A DNA stretch of 64,000 nucleotides, taken from contig FOIY01000004.1 of the NCBI GenBank assembly GCA_900111435.1, forward strand, positions 310,001-374,000, read 5' to 3'. The notes under the pieces are model-generated. The model did not search any database and was not told the DNA's origin. It saw nothing but the letters and a program-made list of their open reading frames with translations. Below, piece by piece: positions 17,361 to 25,356 of the stretch. Position 1 is the stretch's first letter. The number at the start of each line of letters is the position of its first letter. The position numbers were made by a program, and so were the translations under genes. The stretch is from Ruminococcaceae bacterium KH2T8 (GTDB taxonomy: Bacteria; Bacillota; Clostridia; Saccharofermentanales; Saccharofermentanaceae).

Positions 17361-18065
17361 ATGCTTTACTATATTCTTGCACTCGGCGTAATGGTCTGGA
17401 GCATGGCTGTCCAGGCGGCTTTGAAGAGCAAGGCTAAGGCCGGAAGTAAGATCCCCGCAAGAAGCGGAAAGACTGCAAACGACATAGTCAAGGAGATGCT
17501 CGCATACCATGAGATCTACGGTATCACGATCGAGCACAAGCCCGGCGAGCTCACGGATTGCTATTCTCCCAAGGAGGGCAAGATCTATCTTTCCGATACT
17601 ACTTACGGCAAGGATTCAATCACGGCTATCGCGATCGCTGCACACGAGTGCGGTCACGCGGTGCAGGATCACGTCAATATGCCTATCTACAGATTCAGAC
17701 AGCTTTTAGCTCCCGCGGCAAGTATCTGCTCGATGGCAGGTGTATATATCGTTGTAGCAGGACTGCTCCTTGATCGCGCGATCGAGAACGGTGGTACTTT
17801 CGGATTCTATATCTGTAATTTCGGCATAGCAGTTTATCTCGTGACATTTCTTTTCTATCTCGTTATGCTCCCAGTCGAAAGAGACGCCAGCAAGCGTGCC
17901 TATAAGGACATGAAAGAATACGGATGGGTTGGAGATGACCAGCTCAAGCAGACATATAAGATCTTGAGAGCTGCAGGAGATACATATGCTGTCGCTCTTG
18001 CATCATCTGCCCTTACGCTCTTCAGACTGCTCCTGATGAGAGGCAGTACCAGAAGGAGACGCTGA
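17361..18065 (+). CDS. YugP-type membrane zinc metallopeptidase
   Basis: A 234-residue membrane protein of the Zn_peptidase_2 (YugP) family. It has an N-terminal helix (1-20), the zinc motif H-E-C-G-H at 95-99 in A-I-A-A-H-E-C-G-H-A-V-Q-D, and further helices around 115-180. The family is predicted to be a membrane-embedded neutral protease; substrates are unknown. The ATG at 17361 is preferred over a GTG four codons earlier because that GTG lies inside the ribosome binding site AGAGGTGA. The final residues are a basic T-R-R-R-R tail. It stands between a terminator and the hydrolase gene 40 bp downstream. Confidence 0.87.
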   Translation: MLYYILALGVMVWSMAVQAALKSKAKAGSKIPARSGKTANDIVKEMLAYHEIYGITIEHKPGELTDCYSPKEGKIYLSDTTYGKDSITAIAIAAHECGHAVQDHVNMPIYRFRQLLAPAASICSMAGVYIVVAGLLLDRAIENGGTFGFYICNFGIAVYLVTFLFYLVMLPVERDASKRAYKDMKEYGWVGDDQLKQTYKILRAAGDTYAVALASSALTLFRLLLMRGSTRRRR

Positions 18066-18105
18066 TACACATACCGATATCCCAAACGAAGTCGGAGGTA
18101 ACATC

Positions 18106-19086
18106 ATGAACGCACAAAAGATCGTATTCGATGCTGCTGCAGGCGGCGGTAACAAGATCGCCGGGTTCTTTTGTCCTGCGACGGCAGATGTTGCACCTAA
18201 GGGTATCTTTCAGATCTGTCACGGAATGGCTGACTACTTCGGAAGATACGAGGAACTCATCGATCATCTGAATAATGACGGCTGGCATGTATGCGGCATG
18301 GACATGCTCGGACACGGCCAGACATATGAGCTCAATAAGGACAGGGATATGCCCTTGGGGTTCTTCGGAGAAGCAAAGGACGCCGCTTACTGCATCCTGA
18401 AGGATGAGATGTCGCTCCATGAGCTCGCGAAAGAATTCTTCGGCGCAGGCGCGGACGGCAAGCGACTCCCGATGGTCCTCTACGGGCACTCGATGGGTTC
18501 TTTCGTTGCGCGTAATATCTACATAACGTTTGAATTTGCAAGAGAGTTTGATGCATTTATCTTCGCATCGACCATGGGTCCCGAGCCGGCAGCAAAGCTC
18601 GGAGTCTTCCTGGCGAAGATCTGCGGCCTGTTCGGCATGAAGCGAAAGCCCGGTAAGCTCCTAAACTCGATCGCTTTCGGAAATTACAACAGGAGGATCT
18701 CCAATCCGAAGACGCCTTTCGACTGGGTTACATCAGATGAAGCAGAAGTCTTTAAGTATTGTGAGGACCCTCATGCGGGATTCCTGTTTACCTGTAAGGG
18801 ATTCCTGGATCTTTTTACTCTCGTTGTAAGGATGCAGTCGGATGATGCCTACAGGAATGCGGCCCTTGCTCCGTGTCTTCTGACATACGGTGAGGATGAC
18901 CCTGTTGCAGGATACGGTAAGGGGGCTCAGTTCGTAGCAGATAAGCTCGCGGCAGTTAAGGAGCGTAAGGTTAAGGTAATAAATTACGGCCACTACAGGC
19001 ATGAGATACAAAACGAGCCCATAAGGGAGCAGTATTTCAACGATATAATCGAATTTATTAATAATACGGAGGCAGAAGACAAGTGA
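18106..19086 (+). CDS. Alpha/beta hydrolase (lysophospholipase-like)
   Basis: A 326-residue soluble alpha/beta hydrolase. The nucleophile elbow G-H-S-M-G-S is near residue 127, preceded by a monoglyceride-lipase-like block I-C-H-G-M-A-D-Y-F-G-R-Y and D-M-L-G-H-G. Acid and base are probably the Asp in G-E-D-D-P-V-A-G-Y and the His in N-Y-G-H-Y-R-H. By family it should cleave acylglycerols or lysophospholipids, though this is unproven. GGAGG precedes the start. Its stop overlaps the next start by four bases (GTGA), so the two are translationally coupled. Confidence 0.85.
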   Translation: MNAQKIVFDAAAGGGNKIAGFFCPATADVAPKGIFQICHGMADYFGRYEELIDHLNNDGWHVCGMDMLGHGQTYELNKDRDMPLGFFGEAKDAAYCILKDEMSLHELAKEFFGAGADGKRLPMVLYGHSMGSFVARNIYITFEFAREFDAFIFASTMGPEPAAKLGVFLAKICGLFGMKRKPGKLLNSIAFGNYNRRISNPKTPFDWVTSDEAEVFKYCEDPHAGFLFTCKGFLDLFTLVVRMQSDDAYRNAALAPCLLTYGEDDPVAGYGKGAQFVADKLAAVKERKVKVINYGHYRHEIQNEPIREQYFNDIIEFINNTEAEDK

Positions 19087-19568
19087 TATTAAGTCAGCCG
19101 ACACAGGAACAGTTTCAGGAATGGGTGAAGATCTGGCAGGAGTACGCACCGAAGCTCAAGCCCAACAGGAGGAGCGGTATCGAGGTAGCAAGATACATCC
19201 TCAAGAAATATAAGACGGAAGAGATAAAGGATCCGATCGCCGCAGGTAAATATGCCGCTACGATCATGATGAACTCGTATCAGAGGTGCAAGCTCCCCGA
19301 GGATACCGAACCTGATCCCAAGATCTTTAAGATCCTTAACGAGGGCCCGGGGGAAAAGCTCTACGAGAATAAGGATGAGATATTCAAGGATGTGAAGGAT
19401 ATCATCGTGACGATCGATATCTCGAGCGGATGCTATACGGTAGAGGGAAGCAGTCTCCTCTGGGATGAGCTCTGTGCTTACCAGGGACTTGATAAGGACG
19501 ATCTCGATAATCCGGTATGTGTTGCCGAGTATGTCGAGTGCATGAAAAAGTTTGGTAAGTCCGTATAG
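19083..19568 (+). CDS. Hypothetical protein coupled to the hydrolase
   Basis: A 161-residue soluble protein that I do not recognise. It starts at a GTG that overlaps the hydrolase stop (GTGA). Its first third is helical and charged (E-W-V-K-I-W-Q-E-Y-A-P-K-L-K-P-N-R-R-S-G), the middle is acidic, and there is a single D-I-S-S-G-C-Y-T-V-E-G segment near residue 115. There is no signal peptide, membrane segment or metal motif. Tight coupling suggests a role with the hydrolase. Confidence 0.6.
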   Translation: MILSQPTQEQFQEWVKIWQEYAPKLKPNRRSGIEVARYILKKYKTEEIKDPIAAGKYAATIMMNSYQRCKLPEDTEPDPKIFKILNEGPGEKLYENKDEIFKDVKDIIVTIDISSGCYTVEGSSLLWDELCAYQGLDKDDLDNPVCVAEYVECMKKFGKSV

Positions 19569-19599
19569 GAACGGACAAAAACAATAGGAGGGTTATATC

Positions 19600-20061
19600 A
19601 TGAACAAGAAGGAACTTGAGAAGTTACAGGAAATGAGTGATCACGATCTTCTGGTCGAGCTTGTAAAGAGCCAGAGAAAAGATGCTGAGGGACAACGCAT
19701 CACGGCACTTTGTTCACTGCTGATGTTCGTAGTGCTCTCCGCAGCGCTTCTTATCATCGTGCCGAAGGTGATCACTACTCTTAATACCGTAGAGACGGCA
19801 GTGCAGCAGACGACGACTCTCATGCAGCAGACACAGTCGGCAGTACAGCAGACGACAACTCTTGTCGATCAGGCTCAACAGTCCCTCGACGGTATCGATG
19901 ATATGGTAAGTAACGTAAACCAGCTCGTTGAGGACAATACACAGCAGGTTAACGATGCAATGACGAACTTTAACAGTGTCGATTTTGACAGGCTCAATCA
20001 GGCTATCGACGATCTGGCTTCTATCGTAGAGCCGCTCGCCAACCTCCTGGGCGGACACTGA
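19600..20061 (+). CDS. Membrane-anchored coiled-coil protein
   Basis: A 153-residue protein with an N-terminal cytoplasmic segment (1-28), one transmembrane helix near 35-57 and a long extracytoplasmic helix made of repeats: V-Q-Q-T-T-T-L occurs twice, with M-Q-Q-T-Q and V-D-Q-A-Q-Q variants, a typical Gln/Thr-rich coiled coil. The architecture recalls methyl-accepting or DUF948-like scaffold helices but lacks any signalling domain. AGGAGGG precedes the start. It follows the previous gene by 31 bp and is probably in the same transcript. Function unknown. Confidence 0.65.
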   Translation: MNKKELEKLQEMSDHDLLVELVKSQRKDAEGQRITALCSLLMFVVLSAALLIIVPKVITTLNTVETAVQQTTTLMQQTQSAVQQTTTLVDQAQQSLDGIDDMVSNVNQLVEDNTQQVNDAMTNFNSVDFDRLNQAIDDLASIVEPLANLLGGH

Positions 20062-20099
20062 TAAAAGGATAAAACAGTTAGGAACGGAGACAGTAACAG

Positions 20100-20531
20100 G
20101 TGAAAGAGATCAGACCTTACGAGCACGTTGTGCAGTATTATGAGACGGATCAGATGAAGGTGGTCCACCATTCGAACTATATTAGGTGGTTCGAAGAAGC
20201 CAGGATCGATATCTTTGAACAGATCGGACTCGGCTACAAGGCTATGGAGGAGAACGGCATCATAAGTCCCGTTGTCGGCGTACAGGCAAAGTACAAGACT
20301 ATGGCGAGATTTTACGATACGGTCGTCATCAACTTAAGATTCGTCAAGTATACCGGCATCCGCCTTTATATCGAATATACGATCACCGATAAGGCGACGG
20401 GCGAGGTCAGATGCACGGGAGAGAGCGAGCATTGCTTTATCGATACGGAAGGAAAGATCATCTCCATCAAAAGATCATACCCCGAGATCAGTAAGGTCCT
20501 CGAGGAGTATCTCGATCGAAAGGAAGACTGA
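20100..20531 (+). CDS. Acyl-CoA thioesterase, YbgC/FadM family
   Basis: A 143-residue hotdog-fold (4HBT) thioesterase. The family signature Y-Y-E-T-D-Q-M-K-V-V-H-H-S-N-Y-I-R-W-F-E-E-A-R near residues 12-34 includes the catalytic Asp of Y-x-x-T-D and the H-x-x-Y loop. Such enzymes hydrolyse acyl-CoA or acyl-ACP thioesters. The start is GTG at 20100 with GGAG 13 bases upstream; no ATG fits the conserved N terminus. Five bases separate it from trxB. Confidence 0.9.
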   Translation: MKEIRPYEHVVQYYETDQMKVVHHSNYIRWFEEARIDIFEQIGLGYKAMEENGIISPVVGVQAKYKTMARFYDTVVINLRFVKYTGIRLYIEYTITDKATGEVRCTGESEHCFIDTEGKIISIKRSYPEISKVLEEYLDRKED

Positions 20532-20536
20532 AGCTT

Positions 20537-21457
20537 ATGGCAGACATCATCATCATCGGAGCGGGAACGGCAGGGCTGACCGCGGCTATCTATTGCAGAC
20601 GTGCGGGAATGGATACCGTTATCTACGAAGCTGAGGCCTACGGCGGACAGATAATCAATACTCCCGAGATCGAAAATTACCCGGGATTTACGAACATATC
20701 GGGATTTGAGTATGCGACCAAGCTCTTTGAGCAGGCTACGGGTCTTGGGGCGAGGATCGAGTTCGATAAGATCATCTCTATCGAAGGTGATGCCGAGTCA
20801 GGCTTTACCGTAAAGGGTGAATACGGTGCAAAGGACACCGCAAAGGCCGTGATCATCGCAGTCGGTGCCCGTAATAGGCATATGGGAATAGATATGGAGG
20901 AACAGCTTACGGGTAAAGGCGTATCCTATTGCGCTACCTGCGACGGATCTTTTTATAAGGATAAGCCCGTTGCGGTATTCGGAGGCGGCAATACTGCTGT
21001 TGAAGACGCTATCTATCTGTCGGGGATCTGCTCCAAGGTCTATATCGTTCACCGCCGTGAGCAGTTCAGGGCCGAATCGGGTCTTGTGGGCACGCTCCTT
21101 TCAAAGCCTAATGTTGAGACGGTGCTCCCCTATGTCGTTAAGGAGCTCCTCCATGACGACAGGCTCACCGGCATAAGAGTCGAGAATACGAAGGACGGCA
21201 GTACAAGAGATATAGAAGTCGCAGGGCTCTTCGTAGCGATCGGTCAGATCCCTTCAAATGAGCCGTTTAAGGACATGATACCGCTCGATCCCACAGGCTA
21301 TGCCATAGCCGATGAGAGCTGTCTTACGGACGTTAAGGGCATCTTTGTAGCGGGAGACGGCAGGACGAAGAAGGTAAGACAGCTTACAACTGCGGCGGCA
21401 GACGGAGCGGTCGCGGCGCTCGCCGCATGTGACTTTATAAGCACGGCAGGTCTTTAA
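20537..21457 (+). CDS. trxB: Thioredoxin-disulfide reductase
   Basis: A 306-residue FAD/NADPH oxidoreductase that reduces thioredoxin. It has the N-terminal FAD motif G-A-G-T-A-G-L-T-A-A near residue 7, the redox pair C-A-T-C-D near 133-137, an NAD(P) motif G-G-G-N-T-A-V-E-D-A and a C-terminal G-D-G-R-T-K-K-V-R-Q segment. In most TrxB the last block starts A-G-D, as here. The H-R-R segment (V-H-R-R-E-Q-F-R-A) indicates NADPH preference. It has no clear ribosome binding site and follows the thioesterase stop by five bases, suggesting coupling. The reductant may also serve the Bcp peroxiredoxin encoded 0.7 kb downstream. Confidence 0.95.
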   Translation: MADIIIIGAGTAGLTAAIYCRRAGMDTVIYEAEAYGGQIINTPEIENYPGFTNISGFEYATKLFEQATGLGARIEFDKIISIEGDAESGFTVKGEYGAKDTAKAVIIAVGARNRHMGIDMEEQLTGKGVSYCATCDGSFYKDKPVAVFGGGNTAVEDAIYLSGICSKVYIVHRREQFRAESGLVGTLLSKPNVETVLPYVVKELLHDDRLTGIRVENTKDGSTRDIEVAGLFVAIGQIPSNEPFKDMIPLDPTGYAIADESCLTDVKGIFVAGDGRTKKVRQLTTAAADGAVAALAACDFISTAGL

Positions 21458-21458
21458 G

Positions 21459-21486
21459 TTGTTTTTGCAGGTAAATCATGTATAAT
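21459..21486 (+). promoter_or_regulatory. Promoter of the small lipoprotein gene
   Basis: TTGTTT at 21459-21464 and TATAAT at 21481-21486 with a 16-bp spacer, directly after the trxB stop. Confidence 0.65.
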
Positions 21487-21539
21487 AAATTAGTACGTAT
21501 TTTGTACAAAGAAATTGATAGAGAAGGTAGGGTATTGTG

Positions 21540-22064
21540 ATGAAGAAGATTTTGACAAATGTTGTATCTGTCGTACTCATCGCCGGAATGGCTCTTTCCA
21601 TCGCAAGTTGCGGTAAGAAGATCGAGCCTGTTAAGGATAAGGATTTCAAGAAGGCTCTTGAGGAGAGCTTTGATATCGATGATGACGAATATACAGAGTA
21701 TGAGGGTGACGATTATACGAACATCTACTACTACGAGCATGATTATTGGATCGACTATTATCAGTTCGATGATGAAGATGATGCTTTTGACAGATTCGAT
21801 GACTGGTATGATGCATACGAAGATATGGTAGATGATAAGGATTTCTCCGGTAAGCATCGTTCTTTCTACAACGAGAAGGCAGGTTACGGTTACATCCTTC
21901 TTAACGGTGAGTCTGATGATAACGATTTCGTCGATGATAAGGTTTATGGCGGTATCTACTGGTCCGGCGACACATTCATCATCATCCTCGTAACAAGCGA
22001 TAAGGATAAGTACGTTGATAACGTAACAGCTTTGATTCGCGCACTCGGCTATCCCAAGCCCTGA
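21540..22064 (+). CDS. Small acidic lipoprotein, unknown function
   Basis: A 174-residue exported lipoprotein: M-K-K-I-L-T start, hydrophobic core, lipobox S-I-A-S-C near residue 22. The mature part is very acidic, with clustered Asp/Glu/Tyr (for example D-D-D-E-Y-T-E-Y-E-G-D-D-Y) and ends in a short mixed alpha/beta region with V-T-A-L-I-R-A-L-G-Y. ATG 21540 is used rather than the overlapping GTG at 21537 because of spacing to GAAGGTAGGG. It has its own promoter and terminator. No family recognised. Confidence 0.7.
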   Translation: MKKILTNVVSVVLIAGMALSIASCGKKIEPVKDKDFKKALEESFDIDDDEYTEYEGDDYTNIYYYEHDYWIDYYQFDDEDDAFDRFDDWYDAYEDMVDDKDFSGKHRSFYNEKAGYGYILLNGESDDNDFVDDKVYGGIYWSGDTFIIILVTSDKDKYVDNVTALIRALGYPKP

Positions 22065-22098
22065 TCGAGCGCTGATGCGTAGATAACAAGATCACTAT

Positions 22099-22130
22099 AA
22101 GAGCCGTTTCTTTCGAAGCGGCTCTTTTAT
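22099..22130 (+). terminator. Intrinsic terminator
   Basis: AAGAGCCGTTTC-tttc-GAAGCGGCTCTT, a 12-bp stem with one G-U pair, followed by TTATTTC. Confidence 0.9.
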
Positions 22131-22154
22131 TTCATATAAACGGAGGTTAATACT

Positions 22155-22610
22155 ATGCTCGATATCGGCAGCAAGGCACCGGATTTCACTTTACCCGATC
22201 AAAACGGGGAGAACCATTCACTTAAGGACTATAAAGGTAAGAAAGTCATTCTATATTTCTATCCCAAGGATAATACGTCAGGCTGTACAAAGCAGGCATG
22301 CGGCTTTGGTGAGCTCCTGCCGCAGTTCACGGAGAAGGGTGCAGTCATCTTAGGCGTCAGCAAGGACTCCGTTGCTTCCCACAAGAAGTTCGAAGAGAAG
22401 TTCTCTTTGCCTTTTACGCTCCTTTCGGATACGGAGCTCAATGTCATTAAGGCATATGATGTATGGAAAGAGAAGAAGAATTACGGCAAGGTATCGATGG
22501 GCGTAGTAAGAACTACGTACCTGATCGATGAAAAGGGCGTGATCGTAAAGGCTTTCGATAAGGTGAAGGCCGCCGAGAATCCCGCTCAGATGCTCGGAGA
22601 GCTCGGCTGA
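22155..22610 (+). CDS. bcp: Thioredoxin-dependent peroxiredoxin, Bcp/PrxQ family
   Basis: A 151-residue peroxiredoxin. The peroxidatic cysteine is in T-S-G-C-T-K-Q-A-C-G-F with the resolving cysteine five residues later, the layout of atypical 2-Cys Bcp. The opening G-S-K-A-P-D-F-T-L-P-D-Q-N-G and F-Y-P-K-D-N-T are family hallmarks. It reduces peroxides using thioredoxin, consistent with trxB nearby. AACGGAGG precedes the start. Its last 25 bases overlap the 3' end of the minus-strand toxin gene, so the two transcripts are antisense at their ends. Confidence 0.95.
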   Translation: MLDIGSKAPDFTLPDQNGENHSLKDYKGKKVILYFYPKDNTSGCTKQACGFGELLPQFTEKGAVILGVSKDSVASHKKFEEKFSLPFTLLSDTELNVIKAYDVWKEKKNYGKVSMGVVRTTYLIDEKGVIVKAFDKVKAAENPAQMLGELG

Positions 22611-22945
22611 TCGGGAGCGGGAGCTGAATCTCCGCGAAGTATATCAAGCCAGTTGCGCCTTCCGTACTGAAACCGAAGGACATAGACGATACGGGATTCG
22701 TTATCTATTCGATAGAAAGCGATGTAGTTATCTATAGTAATAAATCGTATTCCTTTGTCACGAAGTACCGGATCAGCGGCGAGCTGTTGGATCTCGGGCA
22801 TGTCAGACAGAGAGCTGAAGCGTTCCGTAACATGATCGAGAAGATGATCTGCCGCTACGGGGTTAAGAAGGTCTTCACGGATATACGCAGCCGCTTTCCT
22901 GATGTCTTCTATGGCTTTGGAGGTTATCCTGATACTGAATCTCAT
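22586..22945 (-). CDS. RelE/ParE-family toxin of a type II toxin-antitoxin pair
   Basis: A 119-residue ParE/RelE-fold protein with I-T-S-K-A-I-E-D-I-R-K-A-A-A-Y-I near the N terminus and a C-terminal Y-I-A-F-Y-R-I-D ... V-L-R-F-Q-Y-G-R-R-N-W segment; the F-x-Y-G-R-R-(D/N)-W ending is typical of toxins paired with Phd/YefM antitoxins. Family members poison gyrase or cleave mRNA on the ribosome; which one applies is not decidable here. Its start overlaps the antitoxin stop (TGATG). The last 16 residues are a Pro/Ser tail encoded partly inside the bcp 3' end. Confidence 0.87.
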   Translation of the reverse strand: MRFSIRITSKAIEDIRKAAAYIREDLLNPVAADHLLDHVTERFSSLSDMPEIQQLAADPVLRDKGIRFITIDNYIAFYRIDNESRIVYVLRFQYGRRNWLDILRGDSAPAPDQPSSPSI

Positions 22946-23205
22946 CAGTTCTGATTTCCCCGTATCTTGTTCATTGCATCGGAGAAATCTTTCGTATTTC
23001 CTTTACGGACGTCGTCCAGACCGTCCAGCAGGAGAGAATAAAGTTCCAGGCGTCCGGCCAGTTTTTCGTATGTCTCAATACTCATAACGGCCAGATCTCC
23101 CTTGCCGTTCTTTGTAATGAAGACAGGTTCGTTATATGTATGGCAAAAGCCGGATATCTCGTTATATCCGTTTCTTAAGTCTGCACTGGATCTGATCGTG
23201 GGCAA
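22945..23205 (-). CDS. Phd/YefM-family antitoxin
   Basis: An 86-residue antitoxin whose opening R-S-S-A-D-L-R-N-G-Y-N-E-I-S and N-E-P-V-F-I-T-K-N-G-K-G-D-L-A-V-M-S-I-E-T-Y-E match Phd/YefM DNA-binding domains. The C-terminal third is the toxin-neutralising segment. It precedes the toxin and overlaps it by one base, the usual order. The only start near the conserved N terminus is TTG at 23205, with no clear Shine-Dalgarno, so the exact start is uncertain. It probably autoregulates the pair from the 23206-23300 region. Confidence 0.85.
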   Translation of the reverse strand: MPTIRSSADLRNGYNEISGFCHTYNEPVFITKNGKGDLAVMSIETYEKLAGRLELYSLLLDGLDDVRKGNTKDFSDAMNKIRGNQN

Positions 23206-23446
23206 CGATATGGTGCTCAGTTCACTTGAGGATCCCGCTGAGGAATCTTTTTACGGATACTTCATAAACCGACAACAGATGCATAATCAGCGTTTGATAA
23301 GATCAATAGTAACAACCGATACAGCGCTGATCCTGAGAAAATTTGTCAAATCCGAGATATATTTTCTTTACGAAAATCAAAGATAAAGAAGTAATATATC
23401 TTTCGGGCAAACACAGGGGAAAGCATTTTTGTGTAGGGGAAGAGTT

Positions 23447-25351
23447 ATGCCGTTGCATCTGATGGAGACATTCGTATTCTGGTATCCCGCAGTCATGGCT
23501 ATGATGTGGGTGTTCGGTTCCCTGCTCTTTTATCTGAATAACGAACGAAAGGGACCCGATATCCTCGAGAGCTTTCCCTTTGTATCGATCCTCATGCCGG
23601 CCCATAACGAGAGCACGATCCTCTATCCCGTTATAGAGGAGATGACCCAGCTCAATTACCCGAATTATGAGATCATAATCATAAACGACGGCAGTTCCGA
23701 CGATACGGCCGAAGTCATAAAGGATCTGGCACGAAAGTATCCTATCGTAAGAGCAATCGACCTTAAGCCTAACTGCGGCAAGGCAAATGCGCTCTATCTC
23801 GGAACTATCGCCTCAAAGGGAGAGATCCTCGTAGGCGTCGATGCCGATTCATATCTTGATAAGAACGCGCTCCGCTATCTGGTATCCCATTTCGTCAAAG
23901 AGAATAACGGAGAGAGAGTCGGAGCGGTTACGGGTAATCCTCGTGTCCGCAACAGAGGAACGCTACTCGGAAAGCTCCAGCTCTGCGAATATGCGAGCAT
24001 CATAAGCCTCATCAAGCGTACGCAGCGCGTTCTCGGCAAGGTAATGACCGTGTCGGGCGTATGTGTCGCCTATCGAAAGAGAGCGCTCATGGACTGCGGT
24101 TTCTGGGATCGTGACATGATGACGGAGGATATTGCCGTTACGTGGAAGCTCGAGAAGAAGTTCTGGGATGTAAGGTATGAGCCCAGAGCACTTTGCTGGA
24201 TGCTCGTGCCCGAGACCGTCAAGGGACTCTGGAGACAGAGAAAGCGCTGGTCCGAGGGCGGACTTGAAGTTATCTTCAGACATTACGATATCTTCAGGAG
24301 CTGGAGACGCCGCCGCATGATGCCCATCTATTTCGAGCAGGTATGTTCATTTACCTGGTCTGTCTGCTGGCTCATCCTGACCGTCATCCTCATCTATATG
24401 GAGATAACGGGGAAGACAGTATTTACCGAATATATCTGGAAGAGTCAGTTCCTTTCGTTCGTATGTCTTTTCCAGTTCATAGTCGCGATGTTCATCGAAT
24501 CGAAGTACGACAGGGATGTACTCAAGAACTCCTGGTCAGTCATCTGGTATCCGCTCTTTTACTGGTATATCAACGTATTTATCGCGCTTGCGGCAGTAGT
24601 CAGGGCAATCCTTCCCAATAAGAAGCTCGCTACATGGAAGTCTCCTGACCGCGGTATCACGCAGCTTGCCAAGGAGGCCGAGATCAAGGAGAACGGACTT
24701 CAGGACATGATCTCCGATGAGCCGGTAGTCACAGACAATAAAGAGATCTCTGAGGATGAGTTTCGTATCGGACGTCTGGCTCAGGCTGCTTCCGGACAGA
24801 CAGTAGGCGACGGAGAAGAGCTGGTCAGTGCCGATCTTTCGTTCCCGCTCGTCGACGGCAGCGAGAGGCATCCCGCGATCGACTATAAGATCGAGCATCA
24901 TATCGAATACGAGAATAAGCAGAAGCCGTGGAAGCGCTTGATCGAAGTATGTCTTACGGTCATTTCCTGGATATATATCGTCGTATACTGGCTCTTCATG
25001 ATACAGGGTATATTCTGCGACATGATCGGCAGACCCGTAAGGGAATTCTGGATCTATACTTACGATTCCATCCACCAGACCGAGATCTATTTTTCGATCC
25101 TCGCGAATGTTATCCTGGTCGAGATCCTCGTGCTCATATTATGGAAAGAATATAACTACAGAAGGTTCGGCAGGCTCAGAAGACGCCACTTTAAGCCTGA
25201 TGTATCCGAGGCGGAGATAGATGAGTATTTTGACCTCCCCGCGGATATCAGTTATGCTCTTCATAACAATAAGATAATAGAAGTTCCGGTCAATCCCATC
25301 CCCGAAGGCATGGGTCAGGGCAGGAAGCAGAAGAAAAGAAAGAAAAGGTAA
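23447..25351 (+). CDS. Membrane family 2 glycosyltransferase (processive, PgaC/cellulose-synthase-like)
   Basis: A 634-residue inner-membrane GT2 enzyme. An N-terminal helix is followed by the GT-A domain with D-G-S-S-D-D-T, metal-binding D-A-D-S in V-G-V-D-A-D-S-Y, T-E-D-I (catalytic base region) and Q-R-K-R-W (QxxRW), the signature of processive beta-glycan synthases such as PgaC or BcsA. Several C-terminal helices follow, interrupted by a soluble stretch of about 120 residues, and the tail is very basic. There is no PilZ domain. The start at 23447 follows AGGGGAAG. It probably makes an exopolysaccharide; the sugar is not known. A HAD gene follows 5 bp later. Confidence 0.87.
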   Translation: MPLHLMETFVFWYPAVMAMMWVFGSLLFYLNNERKGPDILESFPFVSILMPAHNESTILYPVIEEMTQLNYPNYEIIIINDGSSDDTAEVIKDLARKYPIVRAIDLKPNCGKANALYLGTIASKGEILVGVDADSYLDKNALRYLVSHFVKENNGERVGAVTGNPRVRNRGTLLGKLQLCEYASIISLIKRTQRVLGKVMTVSGVCVAYRKRALMDCGFWDRDMMTEDIAVTWKLEKKFWDVRYEPRALCWMLVPETVKGLWRQRKRWSEGGLEVIFRHYDIFRSWRRRRMMPIYFEQVCSFTWSVCWLILTVILIYMEITGKTVFTEYIWKSQFLSFVCLFQFIVAMFIESKYDRDVLKNSWSVIWYPLFYWYINVFIALAAVVRAILPNKKLATWKSPDRGITQLAKEAEIKENGLQDMISDEPVVTDNKEISEDEFRIGRLAQAASGQTVGDGEELVSADLSFPLVDGSERHPAIDYKIEHHIEYENKQKPWKRLIEVCLTVISWIYIVVYWLFMIQGIFCDMIGRPVREFWIYTYDSIHQTEIYFSILANVILVEILVLILWKEYNYRRFGRLRRRHFKPDVSEAEIDEYFDLPADISYALHNNKIIEVPVNPIPEGMGQGRKQKKRKKR

Positions 25352-25356
25352 ACTTC

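Noticed and set aside
23102-23386. 94-residue plus-strand ORF upstream of the glycosyltransferase
   Set aside because: Its first third is antisense to the antitoxin gene, the rest is AT-rich intergenic DNA and there is no ribosome binding site. The 23206-23446 region more likely holds divergent promoters, but I see no clear boxes.
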